The notes under the pieces were generated by a model. It was not told the DNA's origin. It did no database searches and was given only the letters and a program-made list of their open reading frames with translations. Both the position numbers and the translations under genes were made by a program. Below, piece by piece: positions 1-10,336 of a stretch of 52,662 nucleotides of DNA; the stretch's first letter is position 1, and each line of letters starts with the position of its first letter. Source of the stretch: Podaxis mareebaensis (taxonomy: Eukaryota; Basidiomycota; Agaricomycetes; Agaricales; Agaricaceae); the NCBI GenBank assembly GCA_018524725.1, contig JAEUWP010000466.1, positions 1-52,662 on the forward strand. The letters are read 5' to 3'.

Positions 1-324
1 TCCAATGTAGTAGAGCATGAATATGATGGCATCATGGTTGGTAGGGAATTTATGCTGGTTGGTGATAATGTACAGGGCACATTGCTGTTTCCATGCCAGG
101 TATTTCTGTGGGTCTCCATCATACAGGGGTGGTGCCTTGTATTTTGGGGTGGAAGGGGCAGCAGGCATCTGTGCTTGTTGGGGAAAGCTGAAACCTGGTG
201 GAGGTGCTCCTGGTTGTCCCAGTGCTGGAGGTCCTGGGGGTGGTGCTCCTGGTGGCAGTGGAGGCAGTGCTCCTGGCAGTCCTGGTGGTGGGTTTGGAGC
301 TGGTTGTCCTGGTCCTGAGGGTGG

Positions 325-1040
325 TCATCCAGGCAGAGGTGGTCCAGGAGGTGGTTGAGGGCTTCCTGTTTGTGGCAGGTTTGCTGGCTGAGCTACTCCA
401 GTCTGAGGCAGGATTCCCTGATTTCCTTGTACAGTTCCAGTTGTCTGATGTCCAGGAATCGCTGGGTTGGTGAAGAGGGGCTGTTGGAAGAACCTCTGAT
501 TCAGGGGTACAATATTACTTCCAAATGTGAAGGTGGCAGCTTGATTGACAGGTGCCATGGAGTCTGTTCTAGGAACCAGTGGTTGCTGTTGCAGCAGTGG
601 TTGAACTGGTTGCTGGGGAGTGGGAGTAGGGTGTTGTGATGGTTGTTGCTGGTATGGGGGTGGAATTGAGGCTGCACTTAGAGGTTGAGCAAGTTGCTGA
701 GGTGGCTGTACAACAGTGGGAGGGATAGTGACAATGGTTGACATTTGTTGTCTTCATTCTCTAGCTGCTTCTCTTCTCCCTCTAATATTGGCAGTAAGTC
801 GCAGTTCCCAAGGGGCAACTTCATTGAGGTTGAGAGATCTGACCCTTCTTGGAGGTCTTGTCCTGGCTGGAGATATGATGGGTGAGACTGGGGATGTTGA
901 TCATCGAGCTGTTTCATCACTGCTGTTGGAGTCCTGAGCTCTAACTCGTTCCAATAAGGTGGCTGCTTCTCCTGAAATGGCAAGGGGAGTGGGGGAGTGG
1001 AAGGACATTCAAGGTTCTTCTTGACAAGGGCTTGAATCAA
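325..1040 (-). pseudogene. Gag-like polyprotein fragment of the Gypsy element
   Basis: Two overlapping open stretches on the minus strand (1040-678 and 744-325) together give a Pro/Gln-rich polypeptide. The first contains PPYWNELELRTPTAVMKQL and the second is nearly all Pro, Gln, Ser and Thr. The two frames differ, so at least one frameshift separates them. Further gag-type sequence continues toward position 1. No zinc knuckle or protease is visible. Gag is inferred from the position just inside the LTR and the composition. It is not expected to make a working protein. Confidence 0.5.
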
Positions 1041-1182
1041 TTCTTGTATCTGTTCTGGTGTGAGGTTGAGGTGTCAGAGGCTGGGAGGAATTAGGGAGAG
1101 TATAGAAGTATTGTCCTGCAAGAAACTCCAGGAAGATGATAAGGTAGAATAAATAGAAGAAGGGGAAAATGACTGAAGGCTG

Positions 1183-1320
1183 TCAATTTCAGATGATTGA
1201 GAACTTCTGTCAATTTCCACTAATCAAGAATGGTGTTCGATTTCTGTTGATTGAGAATGCTTTTTGATTTCTGATGATCAAGAACACTTTTCGATTTCTG
1301 ACAATCGAGAATGCTTCACC
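1183..1320. repeat. Tandem repeat of about 29 bp in the Gypsy leader
   Basis: Four to five diverged units share the core TTTCTGxTGATxxAGAAxxC across 1183-1320. The unit lies between the LTR and gag, where leader repeats are common in Gypsy elements. Units differ mostly by C/T and G/A changes, as expected of CpG decay. Confidence 0.6.
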
Positions 1321-1377
1321 TTGACAAATGTCAATGCAATTTACAGTCAGAGGGTCTTCTTCTGACAGACCACCAAA

Positions 1378-2213
1378 TGTTGAGTGGGCATATTACAGGC
1401 TTCCTTGCCAGACCACCAAACAATGAGTGGGTGAATTACAGTCGAGAAGGGGGGGTTGGTGTTGTTTAGGCACAGCACAAAGCAATGAGAACCAATGATG
1501 TCCTGATGGCACAGTGCAAAGCAATGAGAACCTCAGGGTGACTACTCACACAGCGTGAAGCAATGAGAATGGTAGTTGGGGTGAAAGTTACAATGTGGGA
1601 TCGGCACATGAGGGAAGTCTAATCTTGATGTTACAAGGTTTCTTCTTTGGCTAAGCGATGCCTAAGTCAGAGCCTATCCTTGTAAGTGAGATGAGCAGAG
1701 GTCCTAGTCCTGTACAGGTCAGTAGGAGCTGCTCTGTTTAACCTTGGGTGGCTGTTCATGTTGTCTCTAGGTAGTGAACTCGTGTAGATCACACTCTCCA
1801 TAGGACAAGACATTGACAAGAAGCCTTTAGAGGGAAAAGCTGACCACAAGGGCAAAGAGTTGTAGACTTAACATGCTACTGATGCTCAAGGTCTTATTCA
1901 GTACCAAGAGTAGGTAACACACATTAAGATTAGACTTGTCTAATCTACATGTCCAGGAGTTGTACATATAGTAAGTCCCATGACTACTTTAGGAAGTAGA
2001 TCAATAGTAGCATAGAAGACAAACAAGAGGAAGGCATATAAAAAAGGAATTCATAGTGCATAAGGCATAGGCAAGAGTCTGTGTGAGCGAACATAATTGA
2101 TGCAAACATAAATATGACAGAGGCAATGAAACTTATACCTGGTCCAAATATAGAAAAGTGTCTAAGAAAGGAAGTAGTAAGTTTAGTGTTCAATCACAGA
2201 TCATTGTCACATA
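1378..2213 (-). repeat. Candidate Gypsy LTR, about 836 bp
   Basis: The segment is bounded by TGT at 1378 and ACA at 2213 on the plus strand, the normal TG..CA ends of an LTR. On the minus strand the TTTGGTGGTCTG primer-binding-like sequence begins immediately beyond the inner end. A second near-copy of the inner junction (CCACCAAA followed by a GAGTGGG string) lies at about 1411-1431, so the junction region was locally duplicated. Outer boundary and target-site duplication could not be confirmed because the partner LTR is not in the window. Confidence 0.45.
1468..1575. repeat. Three direct repeats of about 40 bp inside the LTR
   Basis: A phrase of the form CACAGxGCAAAGCAATGAGAA recurs at about 1471, 1510 and 1553, spaced about 40 bp. 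This subrepeat sits near the inner edge of the candidate LTR. Confidence 0.5.
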
Positions 2214-2239
2214 GAAAATACACTCCGTGATACCAGCAC

Positions 2240-3040
2240 ACTTCATCTACCTTCTCATACATTTCCCAATCAAGTGTTTGTCACAACTCAGTGGTTTCCT
2301 GCCAGAGGCTGACCATCATACATTTCATCAAATCCCATTCTTTGTAAGTTTGCTCCTTGGTCCTTTCAGTCTCCTTGGTGATCTTGGTGTCTGCAATATT
2401 TGTAACACTCATACCCCTGGCCAGATCACACCTGACATGTCCTTGCTTGCACTTGTTACAAGCTGTTCCCAGATATCTGCAACAGACCAACCCTTTTTCT
2501 GAGCACCTCTTGCACAGCACCAGCAGGATACCTCCCTCACCCACTCCTGAGCCTGAACCACCCAATCATGATGGCAATGGTGGCACTGCAACATGCAACA
2601 TCATAAGACCTGACAGAGTCACCTGCTGTGAACTCCTCAATGATTGTGGCCTAACCTACACACTTAAAATCACCACTACAACCTCCTCATCATCATCCTC
2701 CTCCTCTGGACTCTCTGCTCACTTACCCTTTGACTTCTTCTTTGCCTTTTCCCACACAGCCACCTGACTACCTTCTGACTCCCAATGATGCTTGCTCACA
2801 TCTCTGCTTTTGCTGGCATTGACTTCCATAGCTGCCAAAGACTCATCCAGAAACCCAAGCATTGCATGTTGTTCTGGGGTGAGCTTGCTGAGGTTGACAG
2901 TGACTTGGCTGGGCTGGGAAGGCATGAGGGTATGAGGGGAAGGCTGGAACAGAAAGTTTTTTCAATGAGTTCCAACCCAGATACATGTTCTGATGACTCC
3001 TGATCACTTAGGCTTTGTTTCTGAGTCAGCCACCTCAAGG
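2240..3040 (-). pseudogene. Decayed ORF with a Zn2Cys6-like cluster, transposon-associated
   Basis: On the minus strand a stretch around 2430-2530 encodes a C-x2-C-x6-C spacing followed by another C-x2-C-x6-C (the string ACNKCKQGHVRCD), the spacing of fungal Zn2Cys6 binuclear clusters. Upstream in other frames are LTPEQHAMLGFLDESLAAME and a Lys-rich end (KAKKKSKGK), broken by stops. The block is CpG-poor like its surroundings. Such short Zn2Cys6-like ORFs appear to be multicopy in mushroom genomes; that is recollection rather than something shown here. No function is assigned. Confidence 0.4.
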
Positions 3041-3760
3041 CCTCAAGGGCTTGGCCTTAAGGGGGAAATACTATCACAACTGCTCATATGTGTCCACACT
3101 TACTTTCCCATGCTTATCCAATGTCCAAAAATCTAATATCTGATGTTCTGATTTCACACAACTCCAATCTGCTTGTTCCATTGATGGATTTCCATCCACC
3201 CTGTTATCTGAACAGGTGGGTGTATGCACTCGGTCACTCATGACCACTGCAATGAGTGTTGTTCATTTGCTTTTCCTTTATCATCTCAGATCCTTTACCC
3301 TTGCCTTGGTCTATTTGTTCCTTGCTTCTGTTCTATGTTTTATTACATTCTGAACAGCCTCCTTTCCATTTTACCTCCATACCTGTACCTTCTGCATGCT
3401 TCCAGTTTCTACTTTACCTCCAAAATGTTTTACCCATTTGTACTTGCTATTGTTCTCCAGTTATTTTCCTGTTCTCCATTTCTGGTTCTCAATGTGTATT
3501 TAAGTGTAGTAGTTTCCTGTATCCATTTCCTCAGTCTGAATATCAACTTCATTACCCTCCTCCTCCTCTGATCTGCTCATCAGTCCTCTGGGTTGTCTTC
3601 CAACTACTCCTGCTGCTCATCCACACTCTGTCTCTCATTCCTTCCACCTCTGGGTCCTGCCTCTGTCCAAATCAGACCAATGCAATACTGGAAGGGCACA
3701 GCACATAAGCTGAGGCCAAGGTCCACTCCCTGACACCCTAGGCACCCATCTGGAACATAA
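3041..3760. other. CpG-poor spacer, no supported gene
   Basis: The stretch is pyrimidine-rich on the plus strand and holds two overlapping open frames (3224-3571, 3256-3708) whose products are just Leu/Ser/Phe/Cys-rich hydrophobic strings. These are typical chance products of a CT-rich tract. Nothing recognisable is seen, and it is probably decayed transposon DNA. Confidence 0.5.
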
Positions 3761-3761
3761 C

Positions 3762-4020
3762 ACATTGTTGACTAACAAATAAATGATTAAAGACACATCT
3801 TGATTAGAATGCACTTACAGCAATGCCTCCAAGACTCAAGAGACCAAACCAATAAGCCTAGGAGCTCTCCAAATCAGATGATGAGGTGCTAGATGAATCA
3901 GACAACTCTGAAGATCACTCAGATCAGAATGACTTTACAATCTCTTCCCACAAGCACAAGGGTAAAGTCTGGGGCTCATCAAATGTTATAGTTTGAACTT
4001 CTTTCAACACATATTTCACT
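3762..4020 (+). pseudogene. Pseudo-copy of the ORC2 promoter and first codons
   Basis: This segment aligns by eye with 13705-13978, the ORC2 promoter and about the first 65 codons. The ATG is at 3823. Essentially every CpG of the donor is TpG or CpA here: the donor AGACGCGTCT box reads AGACACATCT, and AGACGAATCGG reads AGATGAATCAG. In-frame stops (TAA, then a CAG-to-TAG change) occur within the first 15 codons. Homology stops after ATTTCACT at 4020. The intact ORC2 gene at 13778 must be the donor, since CpG loss is effectively one-way. Confidence 0.92.
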
Positions 4021-4349
4021 AGAACTTCTAATTAATGAAGCTTCTTCAGGTACCAGGCTCAACTCAGAAGTCAACTTGGGACCAGAGGGAAGTCTAATTC
4101 TACTAAGAATAGATAGAAGAACTTCTTTATGAAAACTTCTTTCTATAAATAGAATAGAAAGCTTATCAATCCATAAATATTATACAACTTTGAAGTTTAT
4201 ATAAAAATGGGTCAACTATTTTTATCTAAACTATTGTTCAAAGGATATAGAAATGAAACAAACAAACTAAAAACTAACACTTTCAGATAAAACAAAGACA
4301 AATTGAAACTAAAACATAATTTGGAAATATATAGCAAATATTTCCTAAG
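4021..4349. repeat. AT-rich insertion between the two pseudo-copy fragments, possible LTR remnant
   Basis: This AT-rich block has no counterpart in the ORC2 donor locus and interrupts the copy. It begins with AGAACTTCTAATTAATGAAG and repeats the GAACTTCT/AACTTCT phrase at about 4119-4145. Short AGAAGTTCT-like ends are reminiscent of Copia-type solo LTRs, but no target duplication or clean TG..CA ends can be shown. Confidence 0.3.
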
Positions 4350-4662
4350 TTCATAGCACAAATAGCAACAATGATCAATTTATCCATAATTATTATAGAC
4401 CACAGGTCAATGATGCATATACAAGTATCTTATCACATAAGGCATGGCATAACCATGCTATAAGTCAAAATAAAATGTTAAACAAAACCAAGACAATGAA
4501 CAAAGAAACAAAAACACCATAAATGCAATCTGTGGCATGAACCCTGCATTCCATGTCCAATATATATACACAGAATCCCATTTCCCTCAACAATGTCTCA
4601 AGGCTTCCATGTAGGTCTTGCCAGCTCCCCAACCTTCCCTGTACCAAGCCCACTCACACCTC
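4350..4662 (-). pseudogene. Pseudo-copy of the 3' end of the gene next to ORC2
   Basis: This segment aligns with about 15765-16078, covering the last codons and 3' flank of the large acidic protein gene that is tail-to-tail with ORC2. Long runs are identical except at former CpGs (donor ATTACGGACCGCAGG reads ATTATAGACCACAGG). The shared phrase AACAAAGAAACAAAAACACC has no CpG and is unchanged. Together with 3762-4020 it shows that one duplication, or two linked events, carried both ends of a 2.4 kb donor while losing its middle. Confidence 0.9.
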
Positions 4663-5396
4663 CTCTATGGTGATTGTAAACCAAAAATGACAACAACCTT
4701 CATATTATAGTATACTCAAACCAGATGTAATTGACTGTAGTCTGTGTAAACTATGACTGTAGTCTGTGTAAACTATAAATCTACTCTCTTATGGTTTACA
4801 AAACCTATTTATTGAGTCAGATGTAGTATTTTGGAACCACACCTCTATCTTGTTACAGGCTGCTCCAATTACATGCTACTCCTCTGTAGTGCTCATAAAC
4901 CAGGTTTTAATCTTATGCAAATGATTTACAATTGATATAAATCTATTATAACTGTAATGGTCAAAAGCAGTCATAAATTGTGTGATTATGTAAGAGGTAC
5001 AACCTATTATACCTCATTTTTACCATATGCTGTACCTGACATTATCATAAAGTTGGGGTGTATTTGGAACTAAATATGTTTGGCACCTATCCACTGAAGT
5101 GGATGTATATGTATAACTACAGAATTACCAGTGACAATACAAATTACAAATAATAGAATATACATACATCTCAGTTAATCGCAGACAACTGAGGAAGACA
5201 AATGAAGAGGTCTATGATATAACTAATACCAGAAAAGGTAAGTCATGTGATATTGTTCATTGACATAGCCTAATAACTTTCAACAGAAAACTTTATAAAT
5301 GGTTACATAGTCTAATGGTATGTTATTCTTGTCTGTTGTGTCTTGTTTAGTTGCTTCTCCATAGTGTTGGGTTCAATTCATCTAAGACACAAGTCT
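4663..5396. other. AT-rich CpG-poor spacer with a perfect 22-bp tandem duplication
   Basis: No gene is supported. A 22-bp unit (TGACTGTAGTCTGTGTAAAC plus TA) occurs twice back to back at 4732-4753 and 4754-4775. The block ends abruptly at about 5400, where the CpG-rich WD40 array begins. Confidence 0.55.
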
Positions 5397-8300
5397 TTAC
5401 CAAACTAAACCCGTGTCGCCCTCCAACCGGGCTGACTCCTCGCCCGTCCCCGCATTCCAGATCCTCACCGTCTGATCCCACGATCCCGAGGCAACTCGTG
5501 CGCCGCTGGGCGAGAAAGCAACCGAGGCCACCATACTCGTGTGGCCCTCCAACAGGGCTGCCTCCTCGCCCGTCCCCGCGTTCCAGATCCTCACCGTCCG
5601 ATCATCCGATCCCGAGGCAACTCGCACACCGTCGGGCGAGAAAGCGACAGAGGTCACCCAACTCGTGTGGCCCTCCAACAGGGCTGCCTCCTCACCCGTC
5701 CCCGCGTTCCAGATCCTCACCGTCCCATCCAACGATCCCGAGGCAACTCGCGCACCGTCGAGCGAGAAAGTGACAGAGGTCACCCGACTCGTGTGGCCCT
5801 CCAACAGGGCTGCCTCCTCGCCCGTCCCCGCGTTCCAGATCCTCACCGTCCGATCATCCGATCCCGAGGCAACTCGCACACCGTCGGGCGAGAAAGCGAC
5901 AGAGGTCACCCGACTCGTGTGGCCCTCCAACCGGGCTGCCTCTTCGCCTGTCCCCGCGTTCCAGATCCTCACCGTCCCATCCCCCGATCCCGAGGCAACT
6001 CGTGTGCCATCGGGCGAGAAAGCGACAAAGGCCACCTCACGTGTGTGGCCCTCCAACCGGGCTGCCTCCTCACCCGTCCCCGCATTCCAGATCCTCACCG
6101 TCCCATCATACGATCCCGAGGCAACTTGCGCGCCGTCAGGCGAGAAAGCGACAAAGGCCACGCAACGCGTGTGGCCCTTCAACCGGGCTGCCTCCTCGCC
6201 CGTCCCCGCGTTCCAGATCCTCACCGCCCCATCATCCGATCCCGAGGCAACTCGTGCGCCGTTGGGCGAGAAAGCAACAGAGGTCACCATACTCGTGTGG
6301 CCCTCCAACCGGGCTGCCTCCTCGCCCGTCCCTGCATTCCAGATCCTCACCGTCTCATCCCACGATCCCGAGGCAACTCGCGCGCCATCGGGCGAGAAAG
6401 CGACAGAGGTCACCATACTCGTGTGGCCCTCCAACCGGGCTGCCTCCTCGCCTGTCCCTGCATTCCAGATCCTCACCGTCCCATCATCCAGTCCCGAGGC
6501 AACTCGCGCGCCGTTGGGCGAGAAAGCAACAGAGGTCACCGTACTCGTGTGGCCCTTCAACCGGGCTGCCTCCTCGCCCGTCCCCGCATTCCAGATCCTC
6601 ACCGTCCCATCATACGATCCTGAGGCAACTCGTGCACCGTTGGGCGAGAAAGCGACAGAGGTCACCTCACGTGTGTGGCCCTCCAACCGGGCTGCCTCCT
6701 CGCCCGTCCCCGCATTCCAGATCCTCACCGTCTGATCGTACGATCCCGAGGCAACTCGCGCACCGTCGGGCGAGAAAGCGACAGAGGTCACCCAACACGT
6801 GTGGCCCTCCAACCGGGCTGCCTCCTCACCCGTCCCCGCATTCCAGATCCTCACCGTCTGATCATACGATCCCGAGGCAACTCGCGCGCCGTCGGGTGAG
6901 AAAGCGACAGAGGCCACGCAACACGTGTGGCCCTTCAACCGGGCTGCCTCCTCGCCCGTCCCCGCGTTCCAGATCCTCACCGTCCCATCCCACGATCCCG
7001 AGGCAACTCGCGCGCCGTCGGGCGAGAAGGCAACAGAGTGCACGCAATGTGTGTGGCCCTCCAACCGGGCTGCCTCCTCGCCCGTCCCCGCGTTCCAGAT
7101 CCTCACCGTCCCATCCCCCGATCCCGAGGCAACTCGTGTGCCATCGGGCGAGAAAGCAACAGAGGTCACCATTGAACCTCCACCCATGCAGTGTTCCAGC
7201 GATCCCCATGAGTTAGGTAGACCCATTACAACACTTTGTAGCCCCATCCGTTTATTATAAACCTGACGCATCAAAGACTTCTTGGGAATCCATGTGAATG
7301 CCGACTGGTAAACCTCGAAGCAATGCTTCCGAATGCGCTCGAAGCTCAGCTGCAAGAATCGACGAGCATCATCAACAAGTGGCCGCAGATCCTCAGCATC
7401 TCTGATCTGGATTCGCTACCATGACATCAACACATAAATTTTGCTTTCTCGCAATTAAGCCTTACCGAGAGAGCGGCGCTTGCACTGACAAGCGACTTAA
7501 GACCTGTCTTCAGTTCACCAACAATACTCAGGCACTCCATCCAATGCAAGAGGTGAGTTTTCAGGAAGTTGCGTAGAGCATCAATAATCACTGGCATGCT
7601 TGAATCCCGGACCTCACTTAAATGGGTGGCCCAGTAAATGCACGCATATTTGAGTGCTTCGGGGATTTTGATGGCATCCTCGGGTGGGTTGGTTCTGTCC
7701 ATACGCGAGATGGTCAATTCTTTGGGTACATCACAGATGTTACACCTGAGCCACCCGTTCATGAGCTCAAGGCATTTGAGTGCAAGTTTTGCGTGACCAT
7801 CAGCGGGAACGAGAGGGGCGAATGGGGAGCAACGTTCTGGTGAGCAACGGCCAGGATCTACGAGGAACTCCGGGAAGGATGCATGAAATGGGGAAACTCG
7901 AGCATCTTTTCCAGGGGAGATGTGAATGACAGAGTTGAGTGGTGATAAATAAGCGGCGGGATCTGATATCCCTGACAACATGGAAAGAGCATTGATTGAC
8001 AACGGATGTTGGAGGAATATGACAAACGAGACGAGGGTCCTCATGAGCGACAATTCTCTGTCTTCCTGACCATCACAGGCTTGCTGAACGATATCTCCAT
8101 ACAGTCCATCGATGGCCGAGGTCTGTTGCGGGCTCCATGCGTGATTCGCCAAGGAAGTGAGCCGCTGTTTGTAACGGCGTCTGCCATCTCGAATATAACG
8201 CGCTGCCGTAACTGCATAGACGAAGAGTTTCCCAGAGTCCTTGACAATTTGAGACAATTCGCTATCGGGAGGCCACCCATCCTCCTCGTTAGGGTCACAT

Positions 8301-9856
8301 CCCTTCTTGATCTCGGCTAGCGATGCCTTTAAATACATCCGGATGTCACTCTCCACCACGCTTTTCTCGACCTCGTGAAGTAAGAAAGTATTATGGGAGC
8401 CTTTCGAGGAATTGAAGGCGGTAGTAATGAAATCATCGGCTCTGCTGACGAGGAAGAACTTGAGGGGAAGGTCCGAAGGGGAACTGAGAATAACCTGGAT
8501 GAGGCGGTAGACAAGGTTGTGGTCTGTACATTCGTCGAGAGCATCGATAACGACAATTTTGTAAACTCCGACCCGGCCACCGACGGCAGTCCGCAACGGG
8601 TCAACGATGAGCTTTTCGAACTGCTTTTTCATGTCATTCAACTCCATCAAATCCGGATCTTTCTCGAGTGCTTTCACAAGCTCCACGTTGAAAGGGGGTG
8701 AACTCTTGGCAAGGCCGTATGCAACACCCAGGACGATGCGGCGCGCGTCCTTGGTTTTCTCCGACGCTCGAGAGCAAAAGAAACTTGCCCCAAGCATCTG
8801 CCGTTGGTTCAAGCGCTCGCACAGCGACTGCGCAATCGTCGACTTCCCGATGCCTGCCATTCCTGCAAGCCAATGCACCTTAACACCCTGCTCGTTGGAA
8901 GCCTGGGCTTCCAACTCTTTGAGGACGTTGACGCGTGTACCGGGCATGCACCCTGTGGGATCGCCATAGGCGGAGCGCCGGGTTTCATATGAAGCGCCCT
9001 CGGATCGAAGTTTCTCAGTCAGGCCTGTAATGGTATGAGAATCTCAAGTTGTCATTCTCAAGGAGCAGCCTACCGGACTTGGGCGTCTGTTGATGGAATA
9101 TATGAGGCTGAAAGAGCTTCCTCAGGCGCGAAATCACTTACTTGCGGCGTGATGTGTAGATTTTCGACCATTCTCAAGTCCTTGATTACAAAGTGATGTG
9201 CACCCTGGAACATTCCTGGATTGTCTCCTCCAGGAAAAGTGGATTCAACATTTCTCACTATAGTATAAAATATAGAAAGGTAGCGCACTTGTCGGCTCAT
9301 CTGTCCGTTGGGATTGGGATTCAGTGTTGGGCGCTAGGCAACAGATTGTAAGCAACGCTCAAAAGGCCAGCTGATGTGCGCTCAAGCTCACCTTGGATCG
9401 AGACCCGGGCGCCGTCCGTCTGCGAGATAGGTGGGTCTTGAGATGTACTATCGATGCGTGCGTCTTGAGTTTCGACTATTGTTGATTGATTTGTCGCAGG
9501 GTGGTGTGCATCCTCGAGCGTTGCTTGATAATGTCCTCCAGGAAGAATGAGTTCAGCATTTTTAACCAGGACACGATATTTACAGAGATAGCGTACTTGT
9601 AAGCTCATCCGTCCGTCGAGATCGGGACTCAGCAATAGGTACTAAGCGACGGACTTAGTCATACTCCAGGGCTGACTGGCGAACATTCGAGCGTACCTTC
9701 GATAGAGGCTTGACTGCTACTCGCCGCCTGTAGGATAGGTAGTTCCTGAGGTGCGTTCTCATTTGGGCCTTCAGGCATTGATTTCTCCCTGCGTCGTTTG
9801 GAGTGTGATATACGGCCTTGCGGGGACGAAGGAGGACTGAACGATTTCCTTTTCAT
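5397..9856 (-). CDS. NACHT-WD40 STAND protein (fungal NLR), 8 exons, 1356 residues predicted
   Basis: Predicted signal-transducing NTPase of the fungal NLR class (relatives: HET-E/HET-D, HNWD), a cytosolic sensor where WD40 repeats detect a ligand and NACHT oligomerises. Exons by splice reading: 9856-9697, 9641-9597, 9535-9392, 9333-9289, 9227-9142, 9086-9074, 9024-7466, 7415-5397; every junction keeps frame. Residues 1-160 hold a basic stretch (KRKSFSPPSSPQ, HSKRRR) and a duplicated exon module. The P-loop GMAGIGKST is near 219-227 and Walker B VVIDALDEC near 322-330. A helical region follows, then 14 WD40 repeats to the end. The last repeat is cut short (GDTGLVW then stop) at the junction with transposon-like DNA. 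An upstream in-frame ATG at 9958 is possible. The ligand is unknown. Confidence 0.88.
5405..7175 (-). repeat. 14 tandem WD40-coding repeats, 126-bp unit
   Basis: The unit of 126 bp (42 codons) recurs 14 times with near-identical DNA, anchored by CCGTCCCCGCxTTCCAGATC on the plus strand. Variation gathers at the two residues after GHT, at the next one or two positions beyond the following Val, and at the residues flanking Asp in GSxDxTVRIW. Two seven-bladed propellers would fit 14 repeats. The uniform repeats suggest ongoing recombination or gene conversion. Confidence 0.95.
9142..9641 (-). repeat. Tandem duplication of an exon pair in the NLR N-terminus
   Basis: Two units repeat the order 45-nt exon, short intron, longer exon: 9597-9641 plus 9392-9535, and 9289-9333 plus 9142-9227. 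The 15-residue exons read VPIAESRSRRTDELT and APNTESQSQRTDEPT. The following exons both place an Ala-His-His triplet about 10 residues in (LEDAHH, FQGAHH). Introns between them are also similar. The phase is identical, so the module can be gained or lost without breaking frame. Confidence 0.8.
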
Positions 9857-10336
9857 GGCAACAGTTCTGGCTGAGACAAACGTAGAGGAATGGGCGAAAG
9901 GCAAGGTTAGGGCGTCAAAAGTGCCTTGTGCCAAACAGGGTGCTTCGAGTTGCCTCACAGCATCTGCGCCAAGTGCCCGGATTGGCTAACGCTTCATGGA
10001 ACATTCCGTCCAACAGCGCATTCGGCCGGTGTGGAATGTTGATGGGCATCAAAAGATAAGGCTGTTCCACTGCCATCGTCTACGTATGTTTAGAATCGAG
10101 ATGAAGGTCTAACGGGAACAATTTCCACATATCTGAGGAGAGCATCTGAGTTGACTGTTACAGTAATATATAACTCATTTGGCTGATACCACCATGTTGT
10201 GCCAACGTAGCCACGGGTACAAAGCTTTAAGATGCCTGTTCAGGTCGCTTGAATCACAGAACCGGCAGACACTAGCAAGGCATGTGTGGCTTAGATAAAA
10301 AATCCAAAGTCCTCATGGTATTAGTCTACATATTTA
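9857..10336. promoter_or_regulatory. 5' flank of the NACHT-WD40 gene
   Basis: No coding potential is seen. The position directly upstream of the first ATG makes this the probable promoter on the minus strand. No clear TATA or named site was found. Confidence 0.4.

Larger units (their letters stand above)
1..2213 (-). mobile_element. Ty3/Gypsy-type LTR retrotransposon, 5' part, decayed and cut by the left edge
   Basis: Read on the minus strand, an LTR-like segment (about 2213 down to 1378) is followed by a primer-binding-like stretch (TTTGGTGGTCTG), a repeat-bearing leader and two overlapping gag-like frames (1040-678 and 744-325) rich in Pro and Gln. This order is that of a Ty3/Gypsy element of mushrooms. 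The gag frame is broken, pol and the second LTR would lie left of position 1, and CpG dinucleotides are scarce, so the copy is probably dead. Family placement is from order and composition only; no reverse transcriptase is visible here. Confidence 0.6.

Noticed and set aside
3224..3708. Hydrophobic plus-strand ORFs that look like membrane proteins
   Set aside because: Composition follows from a CT-rich CpG-poor tract; two overlapping frames look equally hydrophobic and neither has a start context or conserved motif.
3762..4662. Possibility that ORC2 at 13.7 kb was copied from the left block
   Set aside because: The left copy has stops and no CpGs; regaining many CpGs and a full ORC2 frame by chance is not credible.
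5351..7260. Several long plus-strand open frames (up to about 400 codons) over the WD40 region
   Set aside because: They are antisense shadows of the minus-strand WD40 array. The 126-bp unit is a multiple of three, so a stop-free frame in one unit stays open through all units; the products are Arg/Pro/Ser repeats without any fold signature.
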